From: Erythrophleum ivorense
Taxonomy: Eukaryota > Streptophyta > Magnoliopsida > Fabales > Fabaceae
NCBI GenBank assembly: GCA_026724425.1
Contig: JAIUCV010000652.1
Span: 1-64,000 of the forward strand
DNA: 64,000 nt
Direction of reading: 5' to 3'
The notes below the pieces were generated by a model, which had not been told where the DNA came from, searched no databases, and was given only the letters and a program-made list of their open reading frames with translations. The translations under genes and the position numbers were made by a program. This document shows, piece after piece, positions 10,958 to 22,375 of the stretch. How positions within the stretch are numbered: position 1 is the stretch's first letter; each line of letters opens with the position of its first letter.

Positions 10958-13830
10958 TTTTCATGGTTGTTTTTCATGCTTTTCTTCATCCATACCTCCT
11001 CTCCTCCCTTCTCCTTTGTTTTGTTTGATTGAAATGGAGTTTATAAATATGATTCAAGGGAGAAATTCAAGGGAAAGTTCGGATTTGAAGAGAGGAGCTT
11101 GGAGAAAGCAAGATTCAAGCCAAAATAAGCAAGGAAACTAGGTAAAATTTCATCCTATGGTTGATGCTTTCACCCACCCTTCTTCTCCATTTTGCCTAAC
11201 CCTAGGAGCCATAGGAAGATCCGATTTTCAAGCCCAACCAAGCATGAATCTTAGGTAATTGAGGGAGAAGAACAAGAATATACAAAGAAAACAATAAAAT
11301 AACCATTAGATTTCAAGATGCAAATTCTAGGGTTTTGTGTGCACCTTCCAAATTTTGATTTTGTGTCATGATTCCTAGGTTTAATTAAGAGTCTAAATGA
11401 GTTCTTGAGAGCCCTAGATGGTCCCCACAAACTTTCTTCTTCAAGAAAACAAGGAAATCTCCATGGAGGCCAAGAAAGCTCATAGTCTCAGCCAAAGCAT
11501 GTTCATATAGCTAGGGAGAGTTTTAAATTCTTGTAAGGCCATTCTTGAGTCATATTTGATGAATGAAAATGAGGGGAGGCCTTGGGAACAATTTAGAACT
11601 CATAGAAAGTGATTTGGTGTCTTAGGTTCTGTATTATGACCTAAAGAAGCAACATGATGTTAGGCTCTTTGTTTTAATGGTATGATGACTCTAAGAGGCA
11701 TAAAAGGAATCAAGAATCATATTTGAAAGAAAATGAGTGTTACTTTATTAGGTGCATTTATGGACCATAATGAGGTTTATAGAACAACCTAGTGTCTAAG
11801 CAAGTTGTGTGGCCTTAGAATTTATTTTATGAACCTAATTGGCTTCCATAAATTGTATCTAGGCTAAGAGAAACCATCTCCACAAGTTTGTGGGTGTGTG
11901 GCTAAAAGAGGAGGCTTGAATTCCAAGGAAATAGTGTGTGATTGTATACAAGGTAGCTCTCACCACCTTCTCTCATGCATGCATGTGTGTATAGCTTGTC
12001 TTAGAATGTGTATATGTATATTTTCAAGTCATGAAAAGTATGCTAGCATAATTTGATATGCCATGAGTTATGATGACATATTATGTTTTCAAATGAATGT
12101 ATGATGTTTGTTTAAGTTTGCTTGAGTGTGGAGAGGCCAAGAACTCTTAACCATGGTGAGGATGAGCTAAGAACCCTTAGAATTGGTTGAGACAAAGTAA
12201 AGAGTCTCCCAAAAGCAAAGTGGGCACCCAGGAGTATGGTTGAGTCCAAAGCTTTTAAAGAATGGGCAAGGCAAGTCTGAAACCATGAGAAAAAGTGTGA
12301 GGCCAATCCAAACATTTGGTAAGCTCTTGAATGTCTTGTATGACTTATTCACATGCCAAGCTTGCTTTTTGAATGTTCATAACTTCCATTTTATTCATGC
12401 ATGCATTTTTAAGGGTTGCTTTGCATATATTATGTATGATTGAATGGACCAAGTGGATATGGTAATGGGAGCCAACAACATTGAAGATAGAAGATTGACA
12501 ACCATATGCGTAGCTTTTATCTTTTTGGAACCATAATGATGCTTCATGATGTATATTGTTGTGTAAATGGTCTATGACCCTTGAGACATGTGTAATTATG
12601 ATATTATGTGATGTAGGAATAAAAGAGTATGTTATATGAATGATGGAATATAAATTGGGTATCTTATGGCATTATAGCTTCATGAATGATGGAATATAAA
12701 TGAGATGTATGAGGTTTGGGACCATTTGGGAAGTTCACACAAGTCCTAAATATGCTTTTATACTTGCCCAAAAGGTGCCAAAACCAAAGGAAAGCCAATT
12801 GGCAATTTTGGTACCCTATATGGAGTCAAAATTGACCATAACGGAACCATATATCACTTTTTGGCCAAATGAGCTCTTCTTGATCTGAAATTTGGTAAAC
12901 ATTTAGAACTTTTTGGGAAGCTAAAGACCACAATTTTTGGATGTCTACAGAATATTTGATAAATTTTCAAAGTTGGCAATTTTTCTGGTTTTGGTCTATT
13001 GTACTATTCATTTGGTCTGAAAATGAAATCTATCCCACAGGGCCTAAATTATGTCCAATTGCCACAAAATTTTATACAAAGAAACTAGGTATTCACAGTG
13101 ACTCGTGCCAACTAGAAGCACCTCATTTGGAGGTCTAGAGAGGGAGATATGAATTTTGAACTTTCTATCCAGTATCAAGAGTTTTACCTGACCTGAGTTA
13201 CTATTCCATTGCATTCCATGGTCTAGGTTGCCTGAACTGATCTAGAAATATTTTTCCCTCTAGCTAACATCCACAGTTTTCCAAATTGATATCATTTTCA
13301 TAGATTGAATATTTGTGGAATTAATTGGACATTTTCAAATTTTTCTATAGAAATCTATGACAGCATCAAAAGCCAGTTTGACCTCTGGACATTTTCAGAT
13401 GTCAAACATCTTCTGTGGTGGATGTTATGGTCTAACAATATTTTTAGTGTGAGTTAGACATCCGTAACTTTCCAGATCGACCAAGAATGTAGGATTTTAA
13501 TTATTTTAGAATTAGTTATGATTTTTTAAAGTTTGGTCAGAAAAGGAGTCAAATCTGACCGAAATTTAATAGGCATATTTTAAGCTCCCCTTTGTGATTC
13601 TTGAGTTGTAGGCAATATTTTATGATGAAAATGAGTTGTAATCATGTAAATAAATATGAGAATGCCTTGTATGAGCTCACGCGGTCCACATGACACCAAA
13701 CAAAATTTTTATACACGACGCAACACGAAAATACCCATTATGTCTAATGCCTTTCTCAATGGTAGCTCACATGATTCATGAACTTGAGTTATAAAAAGGC
13801 ACGAGATGAGCTAGAAATTATGGTGTTACA

Positions 13831-16023
13831 CATCTCCCTTTCAATCACACATAAAAGATGCAAAACCAATCTTGAAAATGCATGCATGAGTATCATAGAA
13901 TGTGCAATCATTCAAGAAACATTTTCAACATTTGAGCAAGTCATACTTAGCATACAAAGGCTTGCCAAGTAAGTTGATTAACCTCACCCATTCACTTGTA
14001 AATTTTGGACTTGCCTTACTCATTCTTTAAGAGGTTTTGGACTCAACCTTACTCTTGGGAGTCAACTTCACTTTTGGGAGACTCTTTAATTTGTCTCAAC
14101 CAAACTTTAAGGGTTCTTGGCTCATCCTCATCATGGCTAAGGGTTCTTAGCTTCATCACACTCAAACAAACCCAAGCACACATAAAAAACATCATTTGAA
14201 AACATCATCATGGTACCATGACATATGAAATCATGCTAGAATACTTTTTATGGCTTAAAACACACATACATACATTCAAAGACAAGCTAAGCATATATTC
14301 ATGCATGAGAGAAGGAGGAGTGAGTTACCTTGGATGCAACCACACACTTCTCTCTTTAAAATGATGCTCCCTTCCTCGGCCTCACACACACAAAGGTGTC
14401 AAAATGATTTCTCTTGGCCTAGGCATAATTTATGTAAGCCAATTAAGTTCATGGAATTAATTCTAAGGCCATAAAACTTCCTCACACACTAACTTGGTCT
14501 ATAAATCCTTTTATGTTTCCAAGAATGCACCTAAAGAAGCAACACCCATTAAATAAATTCTAGGCTTCTTTTTTTCCTTTCATATATGATTCTTGACTCC
14601 TTTTAAGCCCTTGGAATGATCACATAATTAAAATAAAGAGTCTAACTACATGTTGCTTCTTTAGGTCACATTATGGAATATATAAGGCCAACTCACTTTC
14701 TATGGTTTCTAAATTTTTCCCAAGGCCTCCCTTCATCTTCACTTATCATATATGACTCAAAAATAGGTTTAGAAAAATTTAAAACTCTCCCTAGGTGTGT
14801 TAACCCCTCTTGGCCGAGACTAGGAAGCATTTAGGCATTCATGGATTTTGCTTTGTTTTCTTGATGGAGGAAGCACATGGGGATACTTCTAGGGATTTTA
14901 TGAGCTCATTTAAATATTCATTTAAGTATAGAAATTAAAGTATCAAATCAAATTTTATAAGGAGTACATGAAATCCTAGAATTTGCATCTTGAATTTTCA
15001 TAGTTATTTGTTAATTTTCTTTGTATTTTCTTATTCTCCATACCTTTTTCCTAAGAATCACCCTTGGTTCTGCCTAAAATCCAAGCCCCCCTATGGCTTC
15101 TTGAGTGGGGTAAAATATGAAGAGAAGAGGAGTAAGGGGTAGCAACCATGGAAGAAGAAATTACCTTGTTTTTCCTTGTTTTCTCACTTAAGTCTTGTCT
15201 TCTTTGGGCTCCTCTATTCAAATCCGAATTCTCTCCTTAATTTCTCCCTTAAAACAGATCCATATACTTCAATATAATCATAAGAAAGAAAGGGAAATGG
15301 AGTAGAAGAGGTTTGGAAAGGAAAGAACATGAAAAACTACCAAAAATTCATACCTTAAGCCTTTGATTTCTCCTCCTCTTTGTCTTCCTCTTGTGCACCA
15401 CTCTCCTAAGGTTTTCTCTCTGGTCTAGGGCAGAAACATATGAAGCCATGTGAGTGAGGAGGTGGGGCACCATCTATTTATAGGTGGGAGGAAGAAACAC
15501 TTTTCAAAAATTCCCATTTTGCCTTTCATTTTTGGCATTTTTATTTCTAATTCGTTTTAGCTCCTTTTTGAGAACCGTTTTTTCATTATAAAATTTAGAT
15601 TCCCAATTTAGTAAAATGCCTTTGGAATCAGTCAAATCAGAGCTAGAACCTTTCCGAACAAATTTATCAAAGTTTGGATACACTAATATTGAAAAATGTC
15701 CACCGAAGGGGTTTTAACTGTCTTGGCAGTTTTTAGGGCCTCTAAGAACCTTGGAGAACTTAAAACTTTCATTTAAAAAGCCCTCTTGTGTGAATTCCAA
15801 AATTTGCTCAAAATTATGAAAATGCCATTATATTTCATAAGTTTTTCATTAAATTTCAATTCTTCAATCTAGCTCCATTTTTCTTTCTGTCTAAGCCTAG
15901 GATTCTCATTTTTAGGAGTCTAGAATATTACTCAAATTTTTTGAGACCTTAACTAATTCATTTAGTGGGACTTGTTTTGAAAATGTGCCCATTTTCGTCA
16001 TTTAACAAAAATCGGACATTACA
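13831..16023 (-). repeat. 3' LTR of element A, piece 3
   Basis: Begins with the right-hand CATCT and continues to the true LTR end AAATCGGACATTACA at 16023. Matches 28055-30230 of the 5' LTR. The purine tract of element A follows directly, which identifies this as the 3' LTR. Confidence 0.9.
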
Positions 16024-16040
16024 ATTATCCCCCCTTTAAA
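16024..16040 (-). promoter_or_regulatory. Polypurine tract of element A
   Basis: On the minus strand, a TTTAAAGGGGGGATAAT tract ends exactly at the 3' LTR boundary. It is the expected plus-strand primer and fixes the orientation of element A. Confidence 0.85.
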
Positions 16041-16071
16041 AATGTTGTCCTCGAAATTTAGATAACATACC

Positions 16072-16640
16072 TTATGGGAAGAGTTTTGGGTGTTTCTTTC
16101 TCATATCATTCTTTAGCTCCCAAGTAGCCTCTTCGGAAGATAACCCTTTCCAAACCACTTTTACTAACGGTATTGTCATATTCTATAACTGCTTGAGTCT
16201 AACGTCTATGATCCGATCTGGTGATACTATGTATGATAGATCATCTTATAACTGCACATTCTCATATTCTATGATATGTGAGGGGTCGGACTGGTACTTT
16301 TTGAGTTGTGAAACATGGAATGCATTGTGTAATTAGTTTAAATTTAGGGGAGGGCTAGTCTGTAGGCCACAGGTCCTACTTTATCAAAAATCTAGAAAGG
16401 ACCTATGTATTTTGGACTGAGCTTTTTACTTTTAATGGACTGACCTATCCCTGTGACTGGAGACACTCTAATGAAGACATAGTCTCCAATCTCAAACTCT
16501 AACAACCGTCTACATTTATCTGCATAACTTTTCTGTCTACTCTGGATCATTAGTAATTTCTTTCTCATAGTCTTAATCTGTTTAGATGTTTGGTCCACTA
16601 ATGCTAAGCCTATCAGGCTTCACTCTCTTAGCTCAACCCA
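16072..16640 (-). pseudogene. Element A integrase C-terminus and chromodomain
   Basis: A minus-strand frame starting near 16598 has DKCRRLLEFEIGDYVFIRVSP followed by LSPKYIGPF, the conserved block after the integrase core. After several stops, a chromodomain-like stretch (IPLVKVVWKGLSSEEATWEL) runs to a TAA at 16072-16074. At least four stops or shifts lie between the two blocks. Same gene as 16641-19365. Not functional. Confidence 0.88.
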
Positions 16641-17386
16641 ACACATTAGAGACCTACACTTTCTTCCATACAATGCCTTATACGGTGCCATTTGTATATT
16701 TGTATGATAGTTGTTATTATAGGTAAACTCCACTAGAGGCAAGTATGTATCCTAGTCTCTTTTCATCTCAAGCACACATGCCCTCAACATGTCTTCTAGG
16801 GTTTGGATGGTTCTCTCTATCTGTCTATCCATCTAGGGTGATAGGTTGTGCTAAATCTAAGCCTAGTTCCTAGAGCATCTTGTAATGATCTCTAAAAATT
16901 CGAAGTGAATCTGGGATCTCTATCTAAAACTATACTCCTAGGCACGCCATGTAATCTAACTATCTCCCTAATGTACAGTTAGGCTAACTTATGTAGGGTA
17001 TAAGTGGCTTTTATGGCTAAAAAGTGTGTTGACTTTGTTAATCTATCTACTATTACCCATATTGCATCATGCCCCGATGATGTCCTGGGTAAACCCAAAA
17101 CAAAATCCATAACTATACTATCCCATCTCCACTCCAGGATGTCTAGAGGCTGAAGTAACCCAACTAGTTTCTAGTGTTCTATTTTGACTCTTTGACATAC
17201 TAAACAGCGGGAGACATACTCTACTATATCTGTTTTCATTCTAGGCCACCAAAACATTTTCTTTAAGTCTTGATACATTTTATTACTGCCTGGATGAATG
17301 GTATACTTGCTCTTATGTGCCTCATATAATATCTTCCCTCTGATTTCTATATTTCTAGGCACATATAGCCTATCCATGTATCTCAC
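16641..17386 (-). pseudogene. Element A integrase: zinc-binding domain and catalytic core
   Basis: The zinc-binding domain (17171-17386) keeps both histidines (EAHKSKYTIHPG) and both cysteines (RCLVCQR). The core follows in broken frames: WDSIVMDF, which holds the first catalytic Asp; SGHDAIWVIVDRLTK; and LDRDPRF, with the second catalytic Asp at 16922-16924. The QIERT block holds the catalytic Glu region. Catalytic positions are therefore readable although stops interrupt the frame. The enzyme would insert retrotransposon cDNA in the nucleus. Confidence 0.88.
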
Positions 17387-17737
17387 TATGTCATCCTCAA
17401 ATAGATTGAACTCCTGAATGCTACCTTGGGCTATTTGGGCTCTAATCTTATTTACATGGTCATCTGTCTATTGGGCCTCTCTTATTTATTCCCTCAGGTT
17501 ATTTTCTATTCGGGTTTCACTTATTAATAGTTTTCCCAAATATACCTCACAGGAGAGACTCATATCTCTGAATCTGTCAATCAATTCTTACTCTCAAATC
17601 ATTATACAGGCCATGTGTATAGATTTTCTACTTAGGGCATTAGCTACCACATTAGCCTTATCGGGATAGTATTTTAAAGTAAAGTCATAGTCTTTCAAAA
17701 ATTCTAACCATCTCCACTATCTCATATTTAGCTCTTT

Positions 17738-18103
17738 TTATTCGAATAAATATTTAAGTCTCTTGTGGTCATTGTAAATTTCTAAAGTTGCCCTATATAA
17801 ATGGTGTCTCCATATTTTCAAAGCAAACACCACTGCGGCTAACTCTAGGTCATGTGTGGGGTAATTTTCTTTGTGAGGTTTTAATTGTCTAGAAGCATAA
17901 GCTACCACTCGGGCTTTCTGCATAAGCACACATTCTAGCCCTTTCTTTGAGGCATCACTATAGACTACAAAAGTCTTTCTAAGGTCAAAGAGCACTAAAA
18001 TTGGGGCCATGGTTAACTTGTGCTTCAACTCCTGAAAACTCTTCTCACATTTTTCATCCCACACAAATGGCACATTCTTTCTACTGAGCCAGGTTAGTGG
18101 CAT
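17738..18103 (-). pseudogene. Element A RNase H domain
   Basis: An open 121-residue minus-strand stretch with the RNase H landmarks of plant gypsy elements: VYSDASKKG (Asp), then YASRQLKPHKENYPTHDLE with LELAAV (Glu), and IYNDHKRLKY (Asp). It follows the RT palm in order (PLTWLSRKNVPF is the RT/RNase H connection). Stops bound it on both sides. In the live element it would remove the RNA strand of the RNA/DNA hybrid. Confidence 0.9.
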
Positions 18104-18791
18104 CGCTATATGAGAAAAGTCTTGAATAAACCTCCTATAATACCCTGCTAAACTTAGGAAGCTCCTGATCTCTATCGCTGTCCTAGGTCTCTCCCACTAT
18201 AATACTGCCTCTACTTTATGGGGATCTACTGCGACCCCTGCCTGGGAGATCACATGACTTAGAAATTGAATTTCAGTAAGCCAGAACTCATATTTACTAA
18301 GTTTAGCATATAGCTGTCTCTTTTTCAGGGTCTTCAAGGCTAATCTCAGGTGCTGCTCATGTTCTTTTCTACTTTTTAAGTAGATGAGAATGTCATCTAT
18401 AAAGATAACTACAAAACTATCTAAATATGGCTTGAAGACTGTTCATGTAATCCATAAATACTGTAGGTGCATTTGTTAAATTGAAGGGCATAACTAAAAA
18501 CTCATAGTGCTCATATCTAGTTTTGAATGTTGTTTTGGGAATATCCTCAGCCTTTATTCTAAGCTGGTGATATCCTGACCTAAGGTCTATCTTAGAGAAT
18601 ACTGACACTCCTACTAACTAATCTAGGAGGTTATTTATGCGAGGGAGATGGTGCTTATTCTTAATGGTTATCTTATTGAGTTCTCGGTAATCTATACATA
18701 GCCTAAGACTCCCATCTTTCTTTTTTACAAATAAGACTGGAGCTCCCCATGGCGAGATACTGCATCTGATAAAAGTCTTCTCTAAGAGCTC
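18104..18791 (-). pseudogene. Element A reverse transcriptase
   Basis: The minus-strand remnant includes SVFSKIDLRSGYHQLRI (18540-18608), FKTRYEHYEFLVMPFNLTNAP, and the active-site box FIDD at 18392-18403 within VVIFIDDILIY. Order and spacing match the RT of Ty3/gypsy elements. Several stops and frame changes make it inactive, although the catalytic aspartates can still be read. Confidence 0.9.
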
Positions 18792-19365
18792 TTATATCTG
18801 TTTCTTAAGCTCAGCTAGCTCGGTGGGAGCTATCCTATACGGGGATTTAGACACTGGACCAGCCCTAGATACAATATCTATGGGAAACTCTACTTCTCTC
18901 TCTAAGGATAGTCCACTAATCTCTTTAGAGAATACCTTTGGAAACTCTCTCACTGCAGGAATCTCATCTATACCCTCTTCAACCTCAGCCTGAACTGAAA
19001 AGAAAACTAGGTGTCCCTGGCAACCATGCCCTAGAGACCTCTCAACCTGGGAGGTAGTCATAATAAATAACTCAGTCCTCATACTAGGCACAATCCCTCA
19101 CTTAGGCAAAGTAATACATCTATGGCTACAATCTAGTGTGGTATTATTTGCAGATATCCAGTTTATGCTAATGATCACATCAATATCAACAAGGGGCATA
19201 CAAATCAAATCAAGGGTGGTAAGGCAATGATTAAATTGGATCACACAATTCAAGAAAGCATGGGAGGTAATGGCTCAGTTTCTTATGGGGGTAGATACAT
19301 GTAAATCATATTGTAGTGTATGCATACTCAGACCCAACTCCTAGACAGTCATATGATATTAAAGA
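18792..19365 (-). pseudogene. Element A protease C-terminal part and PR-RT linker
   Basis: The minus-strand stretch near 18792-19091 contains VREFPKVFSKEISGLSLEREVEFPID and SPYRIAPTELAELKKQI, the standard linker before RT. Upstream, 19092-19365 is the decayed body of the retropepsin. The protease is cut at 19365, just after its active-site loop (HSF|ISYDC), by LTR D; the first half of the domain is at 25109-25255. Confidence 0.87.
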
Positions 19366-21449
19366 TGTAATACCTCCCTATATAATGCCTCTCCTACTAC
19401 TGATGCCTCATATAGGACTTAGAAGAGCCATTGGAAATTTAAACTGATGAAAATTTTCTTCCCCAACATATGTTTTCTGAACTTGCTCATACAATTTTAC
19501 TATTCATTTGGTCATTCCCATAATATTGTCTAACTTTGAAAATAATCCATTAATTATAGAAAAATCGTATGAGGTTAGTTTAAGGCTCTAATTCAAGCTC
19601 TCTAAGTCCTTTAGAAGGAAAAAATACTTACTCAACAGAATATATATGAATTCGTATTGAAATATCCTTACAAAAATTGGATGATTTTTACCCCTCCTTT
19701 AACATATTGTATTTATATTGATTTGTCCTTACATGAGTGCATGTATCTTTGCATTCTAGGCACGCTAGCCATATTCTCTTTACTTAAGAGTTGAGTATAT
19801 ACATGGTTCTCTATTACATACCTGAGTACCTTACAATACCATAGCATAACTTATACATACAAGAATTCAAGATACTTAATTACATTATCAAAATGTGATA
19901 CATAAAAGTAAAGTCCTCGGTTTATGCCTCCACACCTTTTGCCCTTTCTTTACCTGAGCTCAGACCTAATATAAGTTATGTTTGGGGTGAGATTATGAAA
20001 TCTCAGTAGTAGTAAACCAATCTTATCCACAAGCTAGCATGTAAGTACATAACATAATGCCAATCAAGGTGTCACATACTACATAGTGATGCAAGGAATT
20101 TTATACCAGGCCAAGCAATATCCTCACATACATGTCTCATCTTATAGCATAAATGACATTCAGTATAACATAATACTCATCATTATACCAACACACAAGC
20201 TTAAAGAAAGAGAAAGGAAAACTACTACCTTAGAAATCTTACTCCTTAAGCTTTAGGACTCAACCCACTTACTCTTAGAGTTTCCAAACAATTATCAAAC
20301 CCTATAATCATAATGATAATTCATTACAATTAACATATGGACCTAAAATTCTAAAGCAATATAGCCCTTTTTAACTTAATAGGACCATTGGAATTGGAAA
20401 ATCTAACTTCTTCCTTCCAATTGACTATGGTCGAATAGTATGTATTTCTTGGCCAAAATTTAGCAATTTTATTCCATGTGTTGTGGGGGATTTCTTATAG
20501 GTATTCCTAGCTAAAAGAACCCTTTTGAATCCATTGGAAAGGATAAAATTATCAAATTCCAGCCCCAACAACACGTTTTGTCATAACATAAGCTAGCTCC
20601 ATTTTAGGTCCAAAAGTGAGTTTCTTTGGTTCTAAAATTTCCATAGCCTCTTCCTTTATGTTTTAGGGCTTGAAATTTGGTATACATGACTTTAAGACAT
20701 TAAGAAAACACCATAAAAATTTTGGGAAAATTCGGACAGCATCTCCCTAACATTTTCATTTTCCCAAAAATTGACAAGCTTTGTGTTTTTCAAGGCTCCA
20801 ACAAACAACAAAATGGATGAGCTCATGTGCCCTCCATAGCCAATATATAAAATCCATTCCCAAGCCTTCATATTCAACATATAAACTCAATTTTTGATGC
20901 TCCATATGCTGTCAAAAAGTGACTCATAACTAGGGTTTAACAAAACTAACTTAAAACATGTGATTTTCAAGTGCAAGGTGGAGAAAACTTACTCTTTAAG
21001 CTTAATCCTTGTTTCCTTTGCTTTTCTCACTCTAAAATCCTTTCTTTCCATACTTAGAGCAACAATCCACCTTGAAGAAAAGATGAATATGCAGCTGCCC
21101 TTTGGAGAAAATGGTTGGAGGATGGAGAAGATAAAGAAATTTGGTGGAGAATGGTGGTAATTTTGCTTTGCTTCACTTCTTCTCCCACTTTTTCTCCCTC
21201 TCTCTCTCTCTTCACGGTTTTCTTTCTTTCTCCCTTGTGTGTGGCATGAAAATGGTGGAATGGAGGTGAAGGAGATGAATCTAATGAAGTTAAATGGTCA
21301 TACTAAATTTGGATCCTTAGATCAACCTTTTCAAGATCAAATCTTAACCTTCCATTCCTTTTTCTTTTGATTTTCTAATTGCATAACTAAATATCCTTTT
21401 CCAAAAATTCTTGGCCACACACTTGGAAGCCTTTTCTTAGCCCTTAAGT

Positions 21450-21545
21450 AATGGTTAGTAACCATGGTTAATTTTCTTAACTCAACCATGGTTAACTTTT
21501 AACTTAACCATAGTTAGTTTCTAACTTAACCATGGTTAGTTCTTT
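21450..21545. repeat. Cluster of AACCATGGTT palindromes
   Basis: Three perfect AACCATGGTT palindromes (21460, 21484, 21528) and one with a single change (21506) occur in about 80 bp of the D LTR, joined by TTAACTTAACC-like spacers. The spacing of about 22-24 bp suggests a small tandem array. Function unknown. Confidence 0.8.
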
Positions 21546-22375
21546 AAAACAACTAAAATCCTTTCCTCTTTCCTTTTTCTTTTTTTTATTTATATTTAGG
21601 TTTCATCTTCTCTAAAACCCTAATTAAATCTTCTCTTCTCTTTTAGGCCTTTAGAATAAGCTATTAGGCCTTATAGCTATCTAAAAATCGATATCCGGGC
21701 CCGATTAAGGTTTTACGGTACAATGCCTACCTTTAGATTTTCTACAATTTATAAATATGATTTCCTCTACTCTCTAGCCATACTGAGCTTTAAACATAGA
21801 TCAGGGGCCCTTAACCTCAATCCTCATAAATTTCGGTGTCAATCGGACACGCAGGTCTTATAGGTGTAATTTTCACCGTTCTGTATTATGATTGTGTTAT
21901 AAAATTTTTATTTACTGCAAGTTAGTCTCTAAAACTCCTTCAGGATTTCTTAGCCCTTAAGCTATTTTTATTTTTGTAGTTGTTATAACTTCTTTTTTCT
22001 ATTTTGCTCAAAATTATTGATCGGGCTAACCGGATCTTGGATTGGATCCTGCCCGGCCATCTGGATAACTTGGCCTTATTGGACTCGTCTCATCAAATGG
22101 AGTTTAACCATAGGTCATGGATTTATGAGATTCTTGCCCGATTTTCTGATAATTGTGCCTAAAGCCACGAATATAGGGTGAAACTAGAGTTCCCTGAACT
22201 TTCGGGTAATTTATACATCTTGCCCTGCTTATAATGTTTTCTTTGCATTTTGGTCCCTGGCTCCTACATACTTGACTTTGGAGGCTCTTCGGGACCTTTT
22301 CTGATCCTTTTTTTTTCATCTATTTTAGCCCCAATTTTAGGACACCTCTGGCCTTGACTCATCATTATTGGCGGT

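Larger units (their letters stand above)
10276..13830 (+). mobile_element. Solo LTR, family A, plus orientation (3.56 kb)
   Basis: Begins TGTAATGTTCG and ends ATGGTGTTACA, flanked by the perfect duplication CATCT (10271-10275 and 13831-13835). It is inserted in the opposite direction into the 3' LTR of element A, so an A LTR sits inside an A LTR as an inverted pair. There is no internal retrotransposon sequence. It carries a clear TATA box (10823-10833) and a donor-like AAAG|GTATG (10949-10957). Open frames in it are short and lack domains. Confidence 0.94.
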
